Of a stretch of DNA of 64,000 bases, positions 55,301-64,000 are shown piece after piece (position 1 is the first letter of the stretch; every line of letters begins with the position of its first letter). A program made the position numbers and the translations under genes. The stretch lies in NCBI GenBank assembly GCA_032622095.1, contig CP136061.1, positions 248,757,582-248,821,581 of the forward strand, read 5' to 3'. The notes below the pieces were generated by a model. The model did no database searches. It was not told where the DNA came from and saw only the letters and a list, made by a program, of their open reading frames with translations. The stretch is from Siphonodentalium dalli. Taxonomy: Eukaryota > Mollusca > Scaphopoda > Gadilida > Siphonodentaliidae.

Positions 55301-55855
55301 TAATATTATTGGACACAAATTAAGAAATTTGGCCGATTATTTTAGACATTCAGACCAATTTTACTCCACATGCAGGTAACAGTTCAGGGAAATCCTGAAA
55401 TCGAGATATTAAACCTTGAATTAAGTACAAAATCACGATCAAGGTTCTATACTAATAAAAGTAATACATGTATAATTCGGATTATTTCATTTAGCACTAT
55501 GCAAGGGAGTCCATGTGGTTTTGTACTTAATTCGATTTTTAAACGCCGTAGCATCATTTTGGAATCTAACATGCCACATTGTTAAATTTGCCGCCGGCCA
55601 TATTTCGTAATTTCGAGTGCTTGGTATCTGGCAGGTTCTCCGCATAGTACCTATATGTTTGGTTCTCTGAAGTACCAAATTGATAGGTACTATGCATAGT
55701 ACCTAAATACGTCAGAGTACCTGTCTTGATATTTGGTACTTCAGATAATATAATGGGCGTGTCAAGAAAGCGTTTATTTCTTGGCACTTCATATCGTGTG
55801 CGTCATGGCTTCGGTGACATAAAGGCGGGGCGGGTATTATATGCATAATGCCCGG
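55301..55855 (+). other. No gene; palindromic 'ggtact' motifs
   Basis: Around 55620-55740 the text 'catagtacctatatgtttgg' and 'gataggtactatgcatagta' form several overlapping inverted repeats built on GGTACT/AGTACC, leading into the minisatellite. Confidence 0.5.
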
Positions 55856-56050
55856 ATAGGTACTCCACATAACCTAAATGTAGGTACTCCAGATAACCTA
55901 AATATATAGGTACTCCAGAGAACCTAAATATATAGATACTCCAGAGAACCTTAATATATAGATACTCCAGAGAACCTAAATATTCAGTAGGTACTCTAGA
56001 GCACCAAACATATGGTACCCCCCTGGGACAAAGCTTAGTACCTACGTAGG
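55856..56050 (+). repeat. ~31-bp minisatellite, 5-6 units
   Basis: Unit 'taggtactccagagaaccta' plus 'aatata', with variants (cacataacctaaatg, atactccagagaacctt). It decays into 'gcttagtacctacgtaggta'. Confidence 0.9.
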
Positions 56051-56927
56051 TACCATAGATTACCTATTGTTTTAAGAGTGTATCATTGGTTCTATCTCGA
56101 GTTCTACTTCAATGAAATACATATCCAATATTTCACATCTACACGTAAAAGAGTAGATGGGAAGTTGCAGTATCTGACCCCTTTGTATGTTGTAGGGGGG
56201 GGGGGGGCAGATTAAATCACGTTACCACCCGAGTGGGCATGATCCCAAGGATATCTAATAAAGCATTTGATAAAGTTGAGCAGTCTGGTCTTTTGCTGAA
56301 ATAAAATAATCTTGGCATAGTAGGAAAATTGCTTTCCATAATCGAAAACATGCACAGTGGCTGTGGGAATCAAGTAATATAATCATAACAGATGTATATT
56401 ACTTGAAACACTGAACACAAGGTAAGGTACATGCCACGTGGGAGGTATGTTGTCCATTTGTTTTACCACGTCTACCTGAAACATGTCATTACAAATTGTC
56501 ATAGGACAATGGACTATTTGTTAATGATATAGCATGTGCTGCGTTCGCGACAGCCAGGTGCACCGTAATCATGTCACTCACAAAACATTGTCTAGACTCG
56601 TTGTTTTCAACCTGTGTCGACTGTGGTACGAATGGCGGTTCGGATTGTCATCTTCGAAGAGTCGGTGGTATATTATTTAACGAATCGAAGTAACAACACA
56701 ATTCGAAATTCCAGACACCAACAGCCCGATCAGAAATTATGTCAGTTAAACTGCGACGGACTTACTTATGGGTGACAGGAAATCGGGTGCTACAGACACG
56801 CATTCCGAGAACGACATGTTGTTAAAATAATGATGTATGTTGTGTTTCCTATAGAGCCTTATACCGAGCTGAATTATTCTCGCTTACCAATAATACTGCA
56901 ATTCAAACCTATAAGAGAACAACATAT
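56051..56927 (+). other. No gene recognised
   Basis: Includes a 13-G run at 56195-56207. Otherwise unassigned. Confidence 0.45.
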
Positions 56928-57425
56928 CCCTGCGCAAATGCCCATAGTCGACCTATAATGTTAAATAGGTACATTATGTGATTATTTGAGTCTGAAATAG
57001 GCGGATAATGGACTCAAAGCCGTTATGTCGTTTTATGGCGCTGACCACAGTGAAAACAAATGTTAAAGAGCGTACACATGCAAAGTCGTGAGACTTCTTT
57101 GTGTCATTGTCCACACAAAATCTGCTTCGATTCGCTCATTATGAGTCGAAAATGTGACTAAAACGCTCTTAATTTCAGCCGCATTATGAGTCGAAAATGT
57201 GACTAAAACGTTCTCATTTTCAGCACATTATCGACTCAAAATGAGACGATTCTAAGCAGCTTATCGACCTAAATCAAATTATATTTATAAGCAGACAATG
57301 TTCGGATTTCGGGAGAAATAATTATATTGTTGGATACAGAGGGGATTTTGATCGAGTGTGGATTATCTATTATTGTGTGAGATTATACAATGGTTGTGAA
57401 TCTGACCTTGCTTCTGATATATTCT
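56928..57425 (-). repeat. Repeat family D, inverted copy
   Basis: Reverse complement of the 35715-36178 order: 'acatatccctgcgcaaatgc', 'gtcgacctataatgttaaat', 'tgagtcgaaaatgtgactaa' (duplicated here), 'agcagcttatcgacctaaat', 'ggttgtgaatctgaccttgc'. Contains a ~50-bp internal duplication at ~57150-57215. Confidence 0.75.
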
Positions 57426-58480
57426 TCGGTGTCTCGGCATAAAGTCACACAGAACCTGGGCTCTATTTGATACCTGTACTTGGGTTATCACGGATAATAA
57501 TAATAGTTATCATCGACAATGACAATTGTATTATATTAGGCCTACGCCGTACATGTATGCAATATATTATTATGTGTATTATGTTAGAAGTACAATTAAT
57601 TTTTGTGTCCAACAACTGTGCCTGTCGTTGTGTGGTAGTGGATTTCCAATAAAAATTTCCATTTCATTTTCAACTAATACGGGAAAATCTGATATTTCAT
57701 CGTCTATAATTTCAGTGACCATAATTAGCTATCCTAGCTGACTTTCGCAATTTTTGGTCATTACCGTCAACATGACCACTTTCACAGATTTCTGGTTATT
57801 ATAAGGACATGTACCACGTTTATGGCTGAACTAAGCTGAATTAGGGCTATTGGTTATACTCCCCAGTCAGTAAGTTTTATGCAACACGACAACATTGCGG
57901 GAAATGCGATCCGGTATCAAAAACGGTTTGCCGATCTCTTAAATCAAAATCTAAATGTACGAATCACGCATTTTATAATCAGTTCAATGTAGTCCGGTGC
58001 TACTTGAAAAAAAATGTCATTATTTTTTATATCGGCATGATCGATAGATTTTTGCTTAAAACAGTGTTGCCCAGCGTTAATTGTGACCACACGATTCAAC
58101 ACCAATTATATAACAGTGGTAGATGAATTGAGCATTTCAGTCAAAAATTACAACTGCAGGTACAAAATGTTCACAATGTTCAGTAATGAGTTTAAAGCAC
58201 ACATAAGCACACACATTTACTTTTATGTGTTCGATACGGAATTGCGTATAAGCATGATTAACGCTACCAAGCCATAACATATTTTCCCCTCACTGACCCC
58301 CCAATGTTCGAATAGAGATTTCGCGGAGGTGTACCTTTGTGTGCAGCCCTCATAATTGGTTAAGGCAATCGGCAATGCCGAAATCATTTGCTGAAGCAAA
58401 CTGTGCCACGGCAAAGCGGATTGCCAAAACCCAACATTCTGAATTAAGAGCGTTGCGTGTGCCATACTGTTGATTTCTCA
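57426..58480 (+). other. No gene recognised
   Basis: Short overlapping frames only. Confidence 0.45.
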
Positions 58481-58504
58481 TAATCCAGTTGTCGAACACG
58501 AATT

Positions 58505-58846
58505 TATTTCAAATTGATGATACTCGCAAATTTACTGATTAGGTTATGCGCAGACGGTAAGCTTGGAGACAGAACCAGAAACCATAAGCTAGCGATAGAA
58601 ACCGGATCGTGGAATAACATAAGTCAATCTCAGCGAGTATGTTCCCTATGTGAGCAAGGTATTGGTGATGAATACCATTTTGTTCTCACATGCGAAATTC
58701 TTAAAGAACTAAGAGAAAAATATATTGATAGATATTTCTATAACGACCCTACCATATCAAAGTTGATTAAGTTATTCAATACACACGACGAAGAAACGGT
58801 TAGTAATCTCGCGACATTTATTAAGAAAGGGACGGCGAAATTGTAA
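58505..58846 (+). pseudogene. LINE C-terminal relic (Cys/His knuckle)
   Basis: One open frame of ~110 codons to TAA 58844. It reads 'RTRNHKLAIETGSWNN', then a knuckle 'VCSLCEQGIGDEYHFVLTC' (C-x2-C...H...C), then 'LREKYIDRYFYNDPTISKLI'. This is the C-terminal tail of many CR1/Jockey-like LINE proteins ('R..NHxLxIExGxW..', 'C..C....DExHF...C'). The RT domain is not present upstream. Its knuckle differs from that of the minus-strand relic at 29180, so it is a different family. Confidence 0.8.
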
Positions 58847-59984
58847 CCACCTCAAACATTGATAATCTATAAATATGCAATGACCGGGAGTGCATCAGTG
58901 GGTGGTTATAGTAAGCTGAATATATACATGTATATATGATGTTACATTCAATTACGTATTATTGCATTTATGTATTGTTACTTTCATTATACATGTGTGT
59001 CAATATATATATATATATATATGTTATGCCACTCACTTGATTATGTAAGTCATGTATACTCTCTTATCACAAATGTGAAGAGAGAGATATAGTTAATGAT
59101 TAAAACTTGATGAAACAGGTCCGGAAGTATCAACAATGATCAGGATTCTGTTATTTCCGAATCAATTATGCCGCGAACATTTTGCATTTCTTTGTTGAAA
59201 TTATTAAACATTGTTGTCTTATGTGTAGTTCGGCAATACTATAAGTAACGGAACGTAAACGGATATGCAAAACGAATGTGGATTTGGTCGAATCCGGAAT
59301 GCATTACTATGTTCCACAAACGGGAGTCTGAGGAATTAATGACCGTTCGCGCACAACTATGGTAAAGTCTGTATATCTATTGCCTCCTCTATTGATACAT
59401 TAGATAGAGAGTAATCAATTGGTTTCGATAATTACGTTAAATAATTCTCGAGAGGCGAGAGATAAATAACAACCGATAGTTACAACCTGAAATGTTCTTA
59501 CACAGATGCACAGATGGATGAACGGACGGATCCCTTGGCTATATGCCCCGAACAACCTACTGGGGATGGAATATAATGCGTGATATTTGGTCAGATGGTG
59601 ACAGTCAATGTGGGGCACACAGTAAGTAAAGAGTAAGCAAACTGCGAGACTGCGTACCTCTACATGTTTGTTAATAAATATAAAAAATAATATTGCATTG
59701 AAATCACCCTTTTAGTGTGGTCGATAAAAGATTTCATCTATAATAACAAATTTGTACTAAGTTGATTGTTATACCATTTTGAAGAGGAATATATCCTCCA
59801 CAACATATCTATAACTCCGCTAAAATCCACTTTGAGCAAAATGTTTTACATAATTTAAAAAATGCCAATTCCCCTGTCTTGGGAGGAAGGTTTTTCTACA
59901 ATATCCCTCATACTTGTGCTAAATATCAGATGGTCAGCCTTTACAGCTGTTATTTCTGCGTTGACCACTCACTCAATGTTGGTA
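58847..59984 (+). other. No gene recognised; (TA)n at 59002-59022
   Basis: A short perfect AT run and otherwise nothing assignable. Confidence 0.45.
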
Positions 59985-60695
59985 TTTATTAGGTTGGGTA
60001 TTGGCAAGCATATTTGACCCTGTAGGGGTGATGGAGTAACTGTGATTAAAACGTACTGGGTATTTGAGTACTTGAATGCACTAAATGCTATTAGAAACGT
60101 ACTCGGTATTTGCGTACTTTTGGTCTGATTAGTATTCTGCATGCTATTGTATGCACTATTCGTAACCCAATTTCAATAGAAATTAGAACAAATAACAAAG
60201 AAAAGATACATGCCAGCCAAAAACAATTCAAATGTAGTATACGCGAACCGAGTAACTAACACTTTAGTATATCTGCCGCGAGCTGGCAGAGTGCCAACAT
60301 AATAACTTGTCAATCGTCAAGGCGTTCGTCACTTTTTTGGCAATGGGTGTGTAGTTATAGTGTATCAAGGCAAAGGCCGTTGTATGCTTGGCGATGAACA
60401 TTTCAACCAATTGGAACGTATGCACCCTTCGTGAACACATATCGTATGGTGTGTGAATATTTTTAATTATATGTTAGTTTGGCACGTCCGATTTTTTATT
60501 TTTTTCTTATCCTTTCTCACCATGTGCACAGTATACACACATACGAAAATATCACATATAATCAACTAAATAGCCGTTACATATATACAAAATTTTCACA
60601 ATCACTACACTAAAGCTCCAATGTATTTTATATATGCCTAATAATATGATCTTGATGGCATTACTATTTCTGACTATGGTTTTCTTGTTGTATTG
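59985..60695 (+). repeat. Dispersed duplication, copy B
   Basis: Collinear with 228-760: 'gtattggcaa', 'gatggagtaa', 'aacgtactcggtatttgcgt', 'catttcaaccaattggaacg', 'gtgaacacat', 'tttctgactatggttttctt'. Copy B has extra text between the blocks, including its own internal repeat of 'acgtactgggtatttgagta' / 'acgtactcggtatttgcgta'. Confidence 0.65.
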
Positions 60696-63600
60696 CGTAC
60701 AGCAGATATGTGTAACATTTGGGGAGAAGGTGTAAACGTGGTTATGCGGTTGTATAAAACGTAGTACAGTTCGCTGATATGGGGCCCTGGTGAATATAAG
60801 CAAATATAATTTCCAGGTATACAGACAGTCTCTTCCATAGAGTATGTAGGCACTTTTGGTTAAGCCGATAATAATATTTAAGATAGTCTATGATACTCCT
60901 TTGTATTTTGATAAATTGCGTTCATAGCTTACCATCATGCATTATTTTGATAACAGCGAAATATTCGTGTTTCATCAGTTGGCCGGAGATGTCGGCAGAT
61001 TTGATGTTGTAGATATACAAATAAATGATGATCGGTCCCATTCGTGAGACTACTACATATATTTCTGCTTCTAGAAAATATCACATAATCAACGCATCCC
61101 TATCAAACCCCAATATATCAAACGATTCAAGATTAACATACAAATAAATCTGCGTTATTTTTGCGAGAGCTTGTTCACTCTTATGTGACTAGCGATTAAA
61201 TTTTCCACAAATTGTAAATTGCTTTAAATTTTGTCCATTTAGGCGGCCATTTTGCGACAGACAATTATACCGATATGGTTTACGACTAAGCATTGTTTGT
61301 GTATATTTTATTCTTATTACTAATTTGATACTATATAGTTGGTGCACCTACCACATAAATTCTGAATTTTTCGATACCAACTGCCATCATGGACGCCATC
61401 ATGGATTACAAAACATGATCAAAGCGGATTTTAGCGAATTTTGGATATATATTAGAGGATACAAATTTGTATTTGTGTTAGGAATAGTCTAATATTTAAG
61501 TCTATTATTCATTTGGATGGATGTTAAGTTGATAACAGCAGACTGCAGATAAATAAAAAGTGCAGAAGGAGCCCTATTTATCGAGGGAAATGTTTAGATA
61601 TAATCAGTTATATTATTAGTAGTATCTAAACATTGTATATATATACCGACAACAATGTACTATGTGAAGATGTGTTATTATTGTGAAACTATTCATTATT
61701 CTAGCAGTTCTTGGTACATACAGAGACAAAGAAGGCAATAATATTTATAACCTTTCGGATCTATTAAGACCCATAGTTTGTTTTGTCTTCTCCTAAATAC
61801 TTTTGAGATTCAATATGCAATAAAATGATATTTGAATTTCTAGTGTTTTCGATGGATAGATCCAGAGAGATACTTCCTTATTGAAAATGTCATGCTGGAA
61901 TTATCGTAACTGTGCCGTCCCACAACACTAACAATGGTGGTGCCGAGATATGGTAAAAACCACTGAAGGCGGAGCATAGAACAATCATGTTACATCAGCC
62001 AATAATGACGAAACATCTGGCTCCTGGTATGTTATACTAAATTCGACCACGTATATACATTGTAACAGCTGCTGCCATTATGCCGATTGTTTGGATTTAA
62101 AACGGCGGGGACCTACAGATGCATCCTTATTTCCAATTATCCTGACAACGATGTACGGTAAGAAATAATTTCAATTTTTGTCGTTTTTCGCTGTTCTTTT
62201 CCTTCTTCCTTGCTACATTGTGGATATGATACATGAATATGGTATACTTTCTGTACGAATTGAATTTAATATATCATCGACATCGGGGGTTTTATATGAC
62301 GACCATATCCTGACCATGTTCAAGTTTTAGTTGTTAATGATTATTGGGGCTACATGACTGTTTCACACAACTCAAATCGGAACGATTCAGAACAAAATGT
62401 TGTTATTCATAATTATATGGGTCGAGTTTAGTTGAACACGGTATAGAGCACACTTCAATCTTCAAATAAAATAATTATTTCAGAAGCATGTGCTAACAAA
62501 TAATTCCTTACTAATATTTATTACAGAACACTATTTATAAAGAGCGTTCGTCTCGACGATGTAAGGGGGTCATTTTAAATCCTGTATTTAATGTTCATTG
62601 CGATATATTGATCAACGCAAACTTGATTTCCCGGATCGTTACACAATCATTAATTGCTGAATTTATAATTTGTGATGGGAAGGTTGTATGTCATGTAAAC
62701 GATTGCATGTCAGAACATGTGTTTTGCTTTCAGATATTGATCTCAACTATTGATATTGACTTTCCCCCCATGCGATGGGAGGAATGAACGAAACCCTTTT
62801 CACATTGTCGAAGTGACAGAACATCGGAGCACATAATCAAATATACGACGTCAATGCGGACATCGTAATTAAGTTTAATTCGCAATTAAATGAAAACCGT
62901 AAATATGTCAACATCATTGGGAGGAATGTGTAACTTTCCGAAATTCCCAAACAACGTTCACACTTTATAGCGTGTTTCAGAAAAGGAACATTCAATAACA
63001 TAACAAAAAATGGATTATTTGTTTCAAAAGTAGATAGTTATATTCTGCCTTCAAGTGCGGACGTATATCCAGATGACATATATCTTACATATTTTCTTGG
63101 AGGGTCGTCCTCGTCCTCAGATTTCACTTTTAGTGTGTTCCGTTTCTAGAAGCTGCTAAAATAATATACTTTGTTACATTTCTATGTGTGATTTACTTCA
63201 AATTCTCGAGTGATTATAAACGATAATTTCACTAGTGAATTATGTCAGTTTAACGCGTTATGTTTTCATTGAAATACGCGCTGTTGTAATGTATGCGTTA
63301 TGGTATAAAGGTCGTATTATTCGGATTTCTGGTAAATCAGATGTTTACAATGGAACAGAATAATCATTTGAGTTGAACTGGTGACGTGAAATAATTATTT
63401 CGAAGAAGGGTCTATTCTGTAATACACTCGAGCGCAATGCGCTCTCGGTGTTTGTACAACGTCCCTCTCTCTCATGGATTATCTAACGTCACAAGTTCAA
63501 TCAAGTGATTACTCTATATATCCGTTGCGATATTTTCCGTCGCCCCATACGTCACGGTAAATTTATATCAGAAGATATTATACTCGTGAATAAGACTGTA

Positions 63601-64000
63601 TGTCATGAATATAAAAATCTCACAGAATAATGGTGTATATGTGTTGCTAAATTATGTCACATGTGCCCAAAGCGTTGCTCTTTCCTTTGGCAAGATAACT
63701 GCTATTTGAAAGATGTGTGCAGTTAGTACAGTTGCTAAATTATTCACTGATGTGTTATCCAACCACTAAAACTGAAAAGTTAAAGCATATCTTCTCCATG
63801 CCCACGCAATGTATTCACCCAATAAACCCACATACTATTCCCAGATAATTAACAAACAACGCATAAATAAAGAAATGTTTATTCGTTTACTACATTTGTT
63901 AAACTTTGGAAAATCAAGTCGATCAAACACCTCTGGCTCTGGATGATCTGACGATCAATTTACGGCGTTACACACAAACCAGTCCATTATTTCCGCCACT
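60696..64000 (+). other. No gene recognised
   Basis: AT-rich, no ORF that survives inspection. One exon-like piece at ~62069-62158 has 'cattgtaacag' before and 'gatgtacg|gtaagaaa' after, but neither open frame resembles a known domain. Confidence 0.45.

Noticed and set aside
61684-61790. Signal-peptide-like text 'KLFIILAVLGTYR' as a start of a paralogous gene
   Set aside because: No ATG in place, no donor in phase and no Cys pattern like exon 1.
62069-62158. Exon-like piece with acceptor 'tgtaacag' and donor 'gtaagaaa'
   Set aside because: Two frames are open but neither resembles PAN or CTLD; single short pieces with AG/GT borders are common by chance.

Overview
The window looks like nuclear DNA of an invertebrate animal. 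It is AT-rich, has spliced genes with long introns and GT/AG borders, and is dense in small inverted-repeat elements, LINE relics and a Ty3-type LTR retrotransposon. The one host gene encodes a secreted protein with C-type lectin-like domains (CTLD), each split by a phase-1 intron. A lophotrochozoan, probably a mollusc, is my best guess from the gene type and repeat style; nothing here proves the taxon.

Region 1 (1-2104) holds one copy of a dispersed duplication, a weak ORF relic on the minus strand and a mariner-like MITE. Region 2 (2105-31000, + strand) is a six-exon gene. Exon 1 (2105-2383) has a signal peptide and a PAN/Apple-like Cys cluster. Exon 2 (7211-7292) is short. Exons 3 and 4 (9260-9433, 14669-14881) form CTLD-1. 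Exons 5 and 6 (22785-22970, 30774-31000) form CTLD-2 and end at a TGA. All five splice junctions agree in phase and the joined frame is 386 codons plus stop with no internal stop. The introns carry degenerate tandem arrays, MITEs, foldback elements, a SINE-like unit and two LINE relics. The last exon's end and its 3' flank are tandemly duplicated at 30981-32006.

Region 3 (31000-46330) shows no host gene. It holds at least three ~500-bp TTAA-flanked MITEs of one family, other MITEs, a double-hairpin element at 35239-35469 and a 3.4-kb TA-flanked transposon (36620-40008). That transposon contains a ~1.5-kb 20-bp minisatellite, a decayed transposase-like ORF and a nested MITE.

Region 4 (46333-54979) is a complete, very young Ty3/mdg4-like retrotransposon. 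It has 717-bp LTRs differing at one base, a 4-bp target duplication (ACGG), gag, a canonical A AAA AAC -1 frameshift site with a hairpin and possible pseudoknot 3' of it, and pol (protease, RT, RNase H, integrase). A 1.76-kb region between pol and the 3' LTR has extra open frames. An in-frame TAA in the protease breaks this copy. It sits inside a small tandem repeat whose other units show the empty site.

Region 5 (55000-64000) has minisatellites, an inverted copy of a repeat family, a LINE C-terminal relic and the second copy of the duplication seen at 228-760. The last 3.3 kb shows nothing I can assign.
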